A program made the translations under genes and the position numbers. Below the pieces are notes generated by a model. That model searched no databases, was not told the DNA's origin, and saw nothing but the letters and a program-made list of their open reading frames with translations. 38,490 bases of DNA from CG2-30-44-17 sp964344725 (GTDB lineage Bacteria > Patescibacteriota > Gracilibacteria > UBA1369 > UBA12470), in NCBI GenBank assembly GCA_964344725.1, contig CAYFOI010000012.1, forward strand, positions 1-38,490, in the 5' to 3' direction. Positions 7,307 to 15,279 of the stretch are shown here, in pieces; position 1 is the first letter of the stretch; every line of letters begins with the position of its first letter.

Positions 7307-9613
7307 ATGCCAAGAATAAAAAATTTGCTGCCAAAAAACCCTGACAAAAACGTCAAAATCCCAAAGATTCATCGCTCCTTCAAAAAAGGGCCGTGGCAAA
7401 TAGACGCAGACGTCAGGAATTTCATCCAACTAAACTACAAACCCTATAAGGGCGACCATAAATTCCTGCAAAAACTTTCCCGCAAAACAAAAAAAGTATG
7501 GAAAAAAGTCGAGCGACTACAAAAAGCTGAGTTCAAACGCGGCGGAGTTTACGGAATCGACACCAAAACACCATCAAGTCTCACAAGTCATAAACCTGGA
7601 TACATCGACAAATCCGCAGAATCAATAGTAGGACTACAAACAGACAAACCATTAGTTCGCGCTATCAAACCAAAAGGCGGCGTAAGACTAGTCGAAAGAG
7701 CTTGCGAATCTTACGGCTACAAATTAGATCCAAAAGTAAAAGAACTTTATTCAGATTACGTAAGAACCCATAACGATGCAGTATTCGACATATACATGAA
7801 ATGGAAAGATTTCTTCACACTCGAGAAGAAAAATTTATTCCGCAAAAAAGGAATCATAACAGGCTTACCAGACAACTACGGAAGAGGTCGCATCATTGGA
7901 GATTACAGAAGAATTGCGCTATACGGAATCGACAGACTCATCAGCGAAAAATTAGAAGAGATAAACGAATGCTGCACATACATGGACGAAGCAGCTATGA
8001 AGCTCCGAGAAGAAGCAAATGCACAAATCAAAGCCCTGCAAGAACTCAAAGAGATGGCAGCTTCATACGGATTCGATATTGGAAGACCGGCAGAAGATAC
8101 GAAAGAAGCAATTCAATGGACTTATTTTGGATATCTCGGCGCAGTCAAGGAACAAGACGGCGCAGCAATGAGCTTCGGAAGGATCGATGCTTTTTTCGAT
8201 ATTTATGCCACAAGAGACTTACGTCGCAAAAAGTACACAGAGAAACAGATCCAAGAATTCATAGACAACTTCGTACTCAAACTAAGACTAGTAAGACACC
8301 TGCGTGTACCAGAATATAACGCTCTATTCGCAGGAGATCCTACCTGGGTAACTTGCGTACTTGGAGGCATTGGGAAAGACGGAAGACCGTTAGTCACAAA
8401 GACATCATTCCGCATGCTACACACCCTCGAGAATCTCGGACCAGCACCAGAACCAAATTTGACAATACTTTGGTCACATAACTTGCCTGAAGGATTCAAA
8501 AACTACGCATGCAACGTATCGATCAAATCCAGCTCACTCCAATTCGAAAATGACGAACTTATGAGGCCACTCCACGGCGACGACTATGGAATTGCATGTT
8601 GCGTATCAGCTATGGAAATCGGGAAAGAGATGCAGTTCTTCGGAGCACGATGTAATCTGCCAAAACTACTACTGCTTGCGATCAATCAAGGCCGCGACGA
8701 AATCGATGACGAACTTCTTGTGGAAGGAGTGCCAAAGCTCAAAAAACAAAAACTACTCGACTACTCAGAGGTCAAAAGAGAGTTTTTCAAGCTCATTGAT
8801 TGGCTTTGTAAAAAATACGTCGAGACTATGAACATCATCCACTACAGCCACGACAAATATAACTACGAAGCCGAACAAATGGCACTGCACGACCTACATG
8901 TTCATAGATTCATGGCCTTCGGGATCGCAGGAATTTCAATCGTAATAGATAGCTTGTCAGCAATCAGATACGCCAAAGTCACTCCTGTCCGCAACAAAAA
9001 AGGCGTCGCCAAAGACTTCAAAATCAAAGGCGAATACCCAGCATTCGGAAACGACGATTCTCGCGTAGACAATCTGGCCGTAGAAATTACCCGCAAATTC
9101 ATAAACACGCTCAAAAAATACGAAGCTTACAGAGGCGCAGAACACACAGTCTCACTCCTCACAATCACAGCAAACGTCGTTTACGGACATCACACAGGCG
9201 CAACACCAGACGGACGCAAAGCCGGCGAACCTTTTGCACCAGGCGCAAACCCAATGCACAACCGCGACAAATCAGGCGCACTCGCATCCCTCAACTCAGT
9301 TGCAAAATTCCCTTATGAATACTGCCGAGACGGGATTTCAAACACATTCTCAATAACACCAAGTAGCCTAGGCAAAAACGAAAACCAAAGGATCAGCAAC
9401 TTACGCGGCATGCTCGACGGCTACTTCAAAAAACAAGGACATCACCTCAACGTCAACGTTCTCAACCGCGAAACCCTCGAGGATGCGATGAAAAACCCAG
9501 CAAAATACCCTCAATTAACAATCCGCGTCTCAGGGTACGCAGTACACTTCATCAAACTAACAAAAGAGCAACAAGAAGAAGTCATCTCTCGCACATTCCA
9601 TAAGAAGTTTTAA
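7307..9613 (+). CDS. pflB: Formate C-acetyltransferase (pyruvate formate-lyase)
   Basis: A glycyl-radical enzyme cleaving pyruvate with CoA to acetyl-CoA and formate, without NADH production. The 768-residue length fits. The adjacent active-site cysteines are Cys431-Cys432 in GIACCVSAME, which points to true PFL rather than a diol/glycerol dehydratase. The glycyl-radical loop is IRVSGYAVHFIKLT near the C-terminus, with the radical Gly at about residue 743 (codon at 9533). Other family segments include TPDGRKAGEPFAPGANPMH and LNVNVLNRETLEDAM. The N-terminus has a basic extension of ~25 residues. Its activase is encoded at 9925, and acetyl-CoA can feed pta-ackA upstream. It is oxygen-sensitive, implying anaerobic life. 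Confidence 0.95.
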   Translation: MPRIKNLLPKNPDKNVKIPKIHRSFKKGPWQIDADVRNFIQLNYKPYKGDHKFLQKLSRKTKKVWKKVERLQKAEFKRGGVYGIDTKTPSSLTSHKPGYIDKSAESIVGLQTDKPLVRAIKPKGGVRLVERACESYGYKLDPKVKELYSDYVRTHNDAVFDIYMKWKDFFTLEKKNLFRKKGIITGLPDNYGRGRIIGDYRRIALYGIDRLISEKLEEINECCTYMDEAAMKLREEANAQIKALQELKEMAASYGFDIGRPAEDTKEAIQWTYFGYLGAVKEQDGAAMSFGRIDAFFDIYATRDLRRKKYTEKQIQEFIDNFVLKLRLVRHLRVPEYNALFAGDPTWVTCVLGGIGKDGRPLVTKTSFRMLHTLENLGPAPEPNLTILWSHNLPEGFKNYACNVSIKSSSLQFENDELMRPLHGDDYGIACCVSAMEIGKEMQFFGARCNLPKLLLLAINQGRDEIDDELLVEGVPKLKKQKLLDYSEVKREFFKLIDWLCKKYVETMNIIHYSHDKYNYEAEQMALHDLHVHRFMAFGIAGISIVIDSLSAIRYAKVTPVRNKKGVAKDFKIKGEYPAFGNDDSRVDNLAVEITRKFINTLKKYEAYRGAEHTVSLLTITANVVYGHHTGATPDGRKAGEPFAPGANPMHNRDKSGALASLNSVAKFPYEYCRDGISNTFSITPSSLGKNENQRISNLRGMLDGYFKKQGHHLNVNVLNRETLEDAMKNPAKYPQLTIRVSGYAVHFIKLTKEQQEEVISRTFHKKF

Positions 9614-9882
9614 CCCATAGGACGCTCACGAGGAGAAAAACTACCATCAAACTCCTCGTCTTCAAAACGACAATCAAGCAAACCAGCAACTTTACTACCA
9701 CGCAAAACAGCAGCCGTAAGATACAAAACACCATCAACACTGGTCACCAAAGGCAACTCATCAAGTCTCAAACTACAATCCACACTTCTTAAACAATCTA
9801 AAACACGACCCATAAAATCATGCAAAATACGAGGAGGAGGACTCTCAGTACCCAAATCATTCAGACGAAATTGCATAGACAT
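9610..9882 (-). CDS. Possible small hypothetical protein, antisense between pflB and pflA
   Basis: A 90-residue reading frame from an ATG at 9882 to a stop that overlaps the last bases of pflB. It fills the only sizeable gap in the pfl operon. The sequence (LRLDELPLVTSVDGVLYLTA, then AGLLDCRFEDEEFDGSF) has predicted beta-strand character and no signal or membrane segment. It has the V/L/G/D-rich look of the confident minus-strand genes. No family recognised. It may be real, or the gap may be non-coding. Confidence 0.4.
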   Translation of the reverse strand: MSMQFRLNDLGTESPPPRILHDFMGRVLDCLRSVDCSLRLDELPLVTSVDGVLYLTAAVLRGSKVAGLLDCRFEDEEFDGSFSPRERPMG

Positions 9883-9924
9883 TAAGATTTACAGGAGAGA
9901 ATAAATACCACTTACTAACGCCCC

Positions 9925-10788
9925 ATGTCAACAAAGAAGCCTTGCAAACAGGCCGCGCCAAAGGCGCACAGGCCCAATACAAAAAGAACTTCGGCCAAGG
10001 GCCGAATCCACCAGGCCGCGCCAAAGGCGCACAGGCCCAACATAAAAAGAACTTCGGCCAAAGGCCGAATCCACTCCTTCGAATCTTTCGGAACATTAGA
10101 CGGGCCTGGCCTCAGATTCGTAGCTTTCCTCGAGGGATGCCCACTCCGGTGCCTCTATTGCCACAACGTCGACATGCTCGATATGTGCGACTACCACGAA
10201 ATGACTCCTCAAGAACTGCTCAAAATAGTCCTCCCCTACAAACCTTACTTCGAAAGCTCGGGTGGTGGAGTTACATTGTCCGGCGGAGACCCAATCATGC
10301 AAGCGGATTTCGTCTCCAAATTCTTCAAGCTCTGCAAAAAAGAAGAAATTCACACGACAATCGACACTTCATGCTTCACAACCCGCAAGAATCTCGACAA
10401 ATTGAGGCCAAACGTAGATCTATGGATGATCAGCTTGAAACATTTTAACGAAAAAAAACATCTCAAACTCACAGGTGTCACAAACAAACCAATCCTCGAG
10501 AATATCAAATACCTCAGTTCAAAAAAGGAGCGTATCTGGCTAAGATATCTTATTCTGCCAGGTTGGACAGATACACTTAGCAACCTACGCGAACTCCGCA
10601 AATTCCTGCGCGAAGTAAAATTCGAACAGATAGAACTGCTCCCCTACCACAAACACGGCATCTTCAAATGGGAAGAACTCGGCAAACCATACAAGCTACG
10701 CAAAACAAAACCCCCAACCGACAAATCCGTCCAAAAAATCAAAAAAATACTTGAAAAAGACGGCCACAAAGTAGTTGTAAATGAATAA
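9925..10788 (+). CDS. pflA: Pyruvate formate-lyase activating enzyme (radical SAM), with duplicated N-terminal insert
   Basis: Generates the glycyl radical on PflB using S-adenosylmethionine and a 4Fe-4S cluster. The cluster motif CX3CX2C is in GCPLRCLYCHN (Cys72, 76, 79). GRIHSFESFGTLDGPGLRF, SSGGGVTLSGGDPIMQ, TIDTSCF, LRYLILPGWTDT and ELLPYHKHGIFKWEELG are standard PflA segments. In known PflA the GRIHSFES motif lies within the first ~10 residues; here it starts at residue 46. The extra N-terminus consists of two copies of a 21-residue unit (QAAPKAHRP...SAKGRIH), encoded by a 63-bp direct tandem repeat. An in-frame internal start without the insert is not seen, so the insert is presumably translated. 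Confidence 0.93.
   Translation: MSTKKPCKQAAPKAHRPNTKRTSAKGRIHQAAPKAHRPNIKRTSAKGRIHSFESFGTLDGPGLRFVAFLEGCPLRCLYCHNVDMLDMCDYHEMTPQELLKIVLPYKPYFESSGGGVTLSGGDPIMQADFVSKFFKLCKKEEIHTTIDTSCFTTRKNLDKLRPNVDLWMISLKHFNEKKHLKLTGVTNKPILENIKYLSSKKERIWLRYLILPGWTDTLSNLRELRKFLREVKFEQIELLPYHKHGIFKWEELGKPYKLRKTKPPTDKSVQKIKKILEKDGHKVVVNE
9949..10074 (+). repeat. 63-bp in-frame tandem duplication inside pflA, with two hairpins per unit
   Basis: Copies at 9949-10011 and 10012-10074 differ at only a few bases (AATAC versus ACATA, AAG versus AAA in the loop). Each copy has a perfect hairpin GCGCC-AAA-GGCGC (9955-9967 in copy 1) and another, TTCGGCC-AAG-GGCCGAA (9990-10006; AAA loop in copy 2 at 10053-10069). The GC-rich hairpin sequence differs from the surrounding AT-rich coding sequence and resembles the free-standing AAA-loop hairpins in the window. 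Confidence 0.85.
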
Positions 10789-10946
10789 GGCAATAGCAAC
10801 AGCCAAACAGCAATCACACTTAAGCTTTTTTAGGTTGCAATTTAATAACAAACCTATAAACTAGGCACCCTGACTTGTTGTTCTTATAAAACAACAGCAA
10901 GCTACCACACACCACTCTTTACATTTATTTTTAAAGACATTCAGAT

Positions 10947-13900
10947 ATGACACGCGAAGGAGTAGCTGCTGGAGTAAGAAGCGTCGATATCCCCGGAGAG
11001 ATGGCAGATGCACTTTTGGCACGCCTGTCTGAAGCATTAGGTAGAACCATAGATCGAGGACAATTATCAGAAGGATTATTACTTAGAGAAGCACAACCAC
11101 CAGCAGAGCCACAAGCTCCAGCTTTAGATGAAGAACCAGAAGAATCAGACCACTGGTCTGATTTAAGGGACAAGATCAAAGGAAGACACCATGACCTCAA
11201 GGTATCAACAATGACGCTCCACGATGACGGCGGCAATGAAGTAGAAACAGGATGCACAGTCACCGTAACCAGAGCATCACAAATCGCCGATATCGCAAAA
11301 ATAGCGCTAGAGGAAGGATATGGACTAATGGCAATAGGATCAAGAACAAGCGCAATCAGCATATTCGACACAAACGATCGGGCAAGCCTATACAACCTCA
11401 ATGGCTTTATAGGAATTCAAATAGATCCAGGGGATGGATGCGGCGGTGGACCTATGACGCTTGAGGGAAACCCTGATGGAGAAATTGAGGAAAGTGAAGA
11501 CCCTCGAATCTACATCGACGCAGAAGGCAACAGATTCGAAATACTTCCTAGACTTGATGGAAAGATGGAAGTATTAAAAAGCTTAAATCCAGCGATTTCA
11601 CACAGAGTAAGATGCTGGGCAGGACTAACGCCAAACGTAGTAAACGCAGAACTCGTATTTGCGCTCGGACGTGGACATACAACAGGGTTAGATTTAACTA
11701 CATCAAACCAAGCACAAATTGGAGCCGCAATATGTACAGGATCTCAAGGACCAACAAGACAAAGTGCTAAGAAAAATGTAAGAGGGTTAAAAATCATCGA
11801 TAAAAACGGTGGGATTCAAGACTTAGGACGCCAAGAAGCACAAAGACACATAGGACTGAACGGAATGGCAGGAGTAGCTGCAGAAGTAACACTAGATATA
11901 ATTCAAGAACCAAAAAATGAATTCGGTCTTTTTATACCTATCAAAGGGACGCAAGCAGAAGGATTCCGAGAGAAATATCCACAGATCATGGCTGCATTAG
12001 CACCATTTACAGAAACAACAACAGAAGTCTCAAGCACAGGAGTAAGATCAATACCAAAAGCTGACAAAGTCTTAATCAAAGGGATAGAAATAGTAACTTT
12101 GGAAGACCTAAAAACAGGCAAAGGGAAACTACATGATACAGCAGCAGGAAGAGCAGACGGCATAATCAGACAAATGGATGGATCGCAAATAGGAGCAGAA
12201 CGATGCGAAGCAGGAATCATGATAAACGGCGTCACAGATCTTGACCTTGATGGAGCTCAAAATATCCTCCTCACTGCACTGTATCCTGACGAGATGGGAG
12301 AAGACGCAGTAGAATCAGATTTCGCTCAAACATTACAAAGACTCATAGAAAGTGACTTAGCATACCTGAGTGAAGCCGGAACTAGCATAGAAGCATTCGG
12401 CGCAATGGGAGAAGGAGCAGACACAATGACCACCTTCAAAGCAATACGAGAAAGCATACCCGAAGGGGCTAGGGATTCGAAAAAACTAGGATTCACCACA
12501 TCAACAGATGTTAATTGCCGAGTCGCAACAAAATCATGCCAAGAAAAACAAAGAGCATATGAAAGGATATGGGCAACTTACTGGGATTATATTAAAGACA
12601 TGCGCAATGCTGGATTTAGAGTCTTCGTATATGGACATGCATTATCAGGAAGCCAAGAAGAAGACAGTAACGGAGGAGGTGGTATAGACCCACACATAAG
12701 AGTTGCATGGGAATATCGAAGAGAAGACGGATTGCCGATAAGAGACATGCAAAAATACGCAATCCAGAAATACCTCTATATGAAAAAGCGGAAAGAGCAA
12801 CTATATCGAGATTTAATGACCCTCAACGGACAACACGGAATTGTAATAGAGCCGGGAGAAAAAGGAGCTGTAACAAACAGCGAATACCTGAGGTTCCTGG
12901 AGACAGAAGATCCCGAAGCAGCAGAAGAGATATGGCAAACTTTAAACGAATATGGAGGAATACTCTTCGGATCAAGATGCAAACTAAAATTCCACCATCA
13001 CCCACCAAGATTAAACGAAGGACTTTTACAGTACTTCGCCGAAGATCCAGATGTACCAGGAGATGCACCACTACTACAAAGATTGGAAAAATCAATTCTA
13101 TACTGGTGCCAAAACTCCCACAGAAGCCCTGAGGGCCACAAAGTCATGTACGAAACTCTGAGACTCATCAGAGAATGGCTAGATTTAGATATGACAGAAA
13201 GAGTGTTTTATGCTGAATCTCCAGAGGCTGCAATACACACAGCAGTTATGAACCTGACAGACCGTAGAAACACAAGCCTAGACTTAAGAGGGCAGGAAAT
13301 TAGCGAAATAGAAAGCAATGTGACAACCGTAATAATAGATGATCCGACAAAAGTCGACAACGAACGAATAGCAGGGAAAAGAAAAATACTTGTAGCAGAC
13401 GGGTCCGAACCTATACCCGCAGAAACAAGAGCAAAAGTCGACGTAATCATATACTCAGCTGAAGCAATGGGTGCAGGAGGAGAGATGGGAATAATCGTAA
13501 CAAATACAGAAACTGTTAAGCATGCTCGAGAAATTGAAAGAGCGGGAAACAACATAGGATATGCACATTCATTCGTAGCAATGAATGACAAAACTCTAGA
13601 GACAATCGAAACACCCCGGATGCAAGTTATAGCAGAAGTAGGATGCTTGTTGGCTGAAAAGCTTGATTGCGAAAGAATGTCAGAAGGTCAACAAGCAAGA
13701 TTAGAAGAACAAGCATCACGAAGAACATTAAATCCAGGACCATCACAAATAAATCCAGGGATCATAGATCAAGCAGGAGCAGAACCAACAGAAGCAAACC
13801 CAGAAGAGGTAATAGCCAAATTAAAGCAGTATCTAGGAATACCAGACGACTACGAAATATTCTTCGGCGGATCAGCAACAAAAGCGATGGAGCAAATTGC

Positions 13901-14960
13901 TGAAAGTCTAGATGTAGATGGAGGCGTTTGCCTTAACAAAGGAGCTTTCGCACAAAGACAAAAAGAGGTAGTAGAAGCCTTCAGCAGAAGACAACCAAAT
14001 ACAAGTGGTCGCCAACCAGCAATCATCAAGGAAGTCCCTATTCGCTGGGGGACCGGCGAAGGAAGTCAAATGAGAACAAAAGCATCTACTGTACACGGAC
14101 AAATCCCTCCAAGACACTTGCAGCGAATGGATCAACCAAGAGAAGCTGTATTCATCACGGGACACGAAACAGCAACAGGAGTGCAAGTAGATACAACCGA
14201 GCTACACAAACACTTAGACCCAAGATTCCTAAGAGTTGTTGATGGGACCTCCGAACTAGGAGGAGTCAAACGCGATTTCGTTGATGAACATGGGGACCCA
14301 GTCATCGATGTATATTTCGGCTCAGTACAAAAATTCTTAGGCCTACCTGCAGGATTAAGCGTAATGGCGGTATCCCCTAGAGCAATGGAAGCAGCTAGAG
14401 CAGCTGAAGCAGGAAGAAGCGAAGAAGAACGAGCAAGAACTTACCGCACATTCACTGAAATGGCACGAGAAAAAGCAGAAGGAAGATACCCTAATTTAAG
14501 GGGGATACAACAGCTAGGACTCTCTCTAGACAACCTCTTAGCCAGAGAGTTCGAAGGTGCAACCGGAATCGATGCCGTAATAGCAGAAACCAGTAAAAAA
14601 ATGGCAATGGTTCTAGAGTGGGCAGAATCGAATCCACATGTAGAGCTATCAGTAGAAGACGAACGCGACCGATCAGAAGTAATGGTTCAAATCACAGGTG
14701 TAGACATAAACGTAAAGGGCGTACGACAAAAACTTCGAAACATAGGAGTAGATATAGGTTCCGGCTACGGACCATATAAATCTACACACTTAAGACTTTA
14801 CCTAACACCAAACGTATCAATAGAAGAACTAAATACAATACTCGGACAGATAAACGAAGCTGTGAATTCATCAATACTTCCAGATAGTGCACTAAAACCT
14901 CAATGGCTGGACCGAGACTATACCCCCGAATACAGAGAAGCGAGAGCAGAAGCTGCATAA
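10947..14960 (+). CDS. Fusion of FAD-dependent 2-hydroxyacid dehydrogenase and SerC-like class V aminotransferase, 1337 residues
   Basis: Residues ~65-330 form a VAO-type FAD domain: GYGLMAIGSRTSAI (PP-loop position), WAGLTPNVVNAELVFALGRG, DLTTSNQAQIGAAICTGSQG and VRGLKIIDKNGG, as in D-lactate/D-2-hydroxyglutarate dehydrogenases. Residues ~330-690 hold the substrate-side domain, ending with FRVFVYGHALSGSQE and GQHGIVIEPGEKG, analogous to the C-terminal histidine motifs of that family. Residues ~925-1337 are a complete PLP fold-type I aminotransferase of SerC type: LNPGPSQINPG, IFFGGSATKAMEQI, FITGHETATGVQVD, VVDGTSELGG, and FGSVQKFLGLPAG with Lys1129 as the likely Schiff-base lysine. Residues ~750-915 look like a shortened second aminotransferase module without the lysine. 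There is no signal peptide. A role in 3-phosphoglycerate or 2-hydroxyglutarate oxidation coupled to transamination (serine synthesis) is inferred, not shown. Confidence 0.75.
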   Translation: MTREGVAAGVRSVDIPGEMADALLARLSEALGRTIDRGQLSEGLLLREAQPPAEPQAPALDEEPEESDHWSDLRDKIKGRHHDLKVSTMTLHDDGGNEVETGCTVTVTRASQIADIAKIALEEGYGLMAIGSRTSAISIFDTNDRASLYNLNGFIGIQIDPGDGCGGGPMTLEGNPDGEIEESEDPRIYIDAEGNRFEILPRLDGKMEVLKSLNPAISHRVRCWAGLTPNVVNAELVFALGRGHTTGLDLTTSNQAQIGAAICTGSQGPTRQSAKKNVRGLKIIDKNGGIQDLGRQEAQRHIGLNGMAGVAAEVTLDIIQEPKNEFGLFIPIKGTQAEGFREKYPQIMAALAPFTETTTEVSSTGVRSIPKADKVLIKGIEIVTLEDLKTGKGKLHDTAAGRADGIIRQMDGSQIGAERCEAGIMINGVTDLDLDGAQNILLTALYPDEMGEDAVESDFAQTLQRLIESDLAYLSEAGTSIEAFGAMGEGADTMTTFKAIRESIPEGARDSKKLGFTTSTDVNCRVATKSCQEKQRAYERIWATYWDYIKDMRNAGFRVFVYGHALSGSQEEDSNGGGGIDPHIRVAWEYRREDGLPIRDMQKYAIQKYLYMKKRKEQLYRDLMTLNGQHGIVIEPGEKGAVTNSEYLRFLETEDPEAAEEIWQTLNEYGGILFGSRCKLKFHHHPPRLNEGLLQYFAEDPDVPGDAPLLQRLEKSILYWCQNSHRSPEGHKVMYETLRLIREWLDLDMTERVFYAESPEAAIHTAVMNLTDRRNTSLDLRGQEISEIESNVTTVIIDDPTKVDNERIAGKRKILVADGSEPIPAETRAKVDVIIYSAEAMGAGGEMGIIVTNTETVKHAREIERAGNNIGYAHSFVAMNDKTLETIETPRMQVIAEVGCLLAEKLDCERMSEGQQARLEEQASRRTLNPGPSQINPGIIDQAGAEPTEANPEEVIAKLKQYLGIPDDYEIFFGGSATKAMEQIAESLDVDGGVCLNKGAFAQRQKEVVEAFSRRQPNTSGRQPAIIKEVPIRWGTGEGSQMRTKASTVHGQIPPRHLQRMDQPREAVFITGHETATGVQVDTTELHKHLDPRFLRVVDGTSELGGVKRDFVDEHGDPVIDVYFGSVQKFLGLPAGLSVMAVSPRAMEAARAAEAGRSEEERARTYRTFTEMAREKAEGRYPNLRGIQQLGLSLDNLLAREFEGATGIDAVIAETSKKMAMVLEWAESNPHVELSVEDERDRSEVMVQITGVDINVKGVRQKLRNIGVDIGSGYGPYKSTHLRLYLTPNVSIEELNTILGQINEAVNSSILPDSALKPQWLDRDYTPEYREARAEAA

Positions 14961-14966
14961 AAATAT

Positions 14967-15158
14967 ATGCGATTTAAACGACCAAAATTAAAAATTCGCA
15001 AAAGAACAAGTGCAGCTGCTAAAAAAGCTGTGACCAGGCTTATTCAAGCCGGCGAACGAGGCATAGAAATCCATGCAAAAATCCCTCTTTCGCAGCCAGT
15101 AAACAGATTACGTTGCAAAGTAAGCATCAAAGTCAAAAAAAGATCAGAAAAACAATAA
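14967..15158 (+). CDS. Small very basic hypothetical protein, 63 residues
   Basis: Starts six bases after the fusion gene's stop codon and so is probably in its operon. About one third of the residues are Lys/Arg (MRFKRPKLKIRKRTSAAAKK), with a central segment (TRLIQAGERGIEIHAKIPLS) that could form a helix-strand unit. The charge suggests nucleic-acid or ribosome binding, but no family is recognised. Its short length keeps confidence moderate. Confidence 0.5.
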   Translation: MRFKRPKLKIRKRTSAAAKKAVTRLIQAGERGIEIHAKIPLSQPVNRLRCKVSIKVKKRSEKQ

Positions 15159-15186
15159 ATTTCAACCTTCATAATTCAAGCGACCT

Positions 15187-15214
15187 TTGTTAAACTAGTG
15201 GATGATTTTATAAA
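15187..15214 (+). promoter_or_regulatory. Candidate promoter for AMP phosphorylase
   Basis: TTGTTA (15187-15192), a 16-base spacer, TATAAA (15209-15214). Transcription from about 15221 would place the whole tandem array at 15226-15260 inside the 5' leader of the mRNA. Confidence 0.45.
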
Positions 15215-15225
15215 CACAAAAAACA

Positions 15226-15260
15226 CACTACGTACTACGGATTACGTATTACGTACTACC
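15226..15260 (+). repeat. Short tandem array, TACTACG/GATTACG family (exactly five 7-bp units)
   Basis: CACTACG, TACTACG, GATTACG, TATTACG, TACTACC: 35 bases, five units without remainder, 19 bases before the ATG of AMP phosphorylase. The same words form the arrays at 20228-20269 and 26964-27005. Confidence 0.8.
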
Positions 15261-15279
15261 AACTAACAAAAACAAAAAC

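Noticed and set aside
15226..15260. Tandem arrays considered as CRISPR arrays
   Set aside because: Units are only 7-8 bp, directly adjacent with no spacers, and no cas genes are present.
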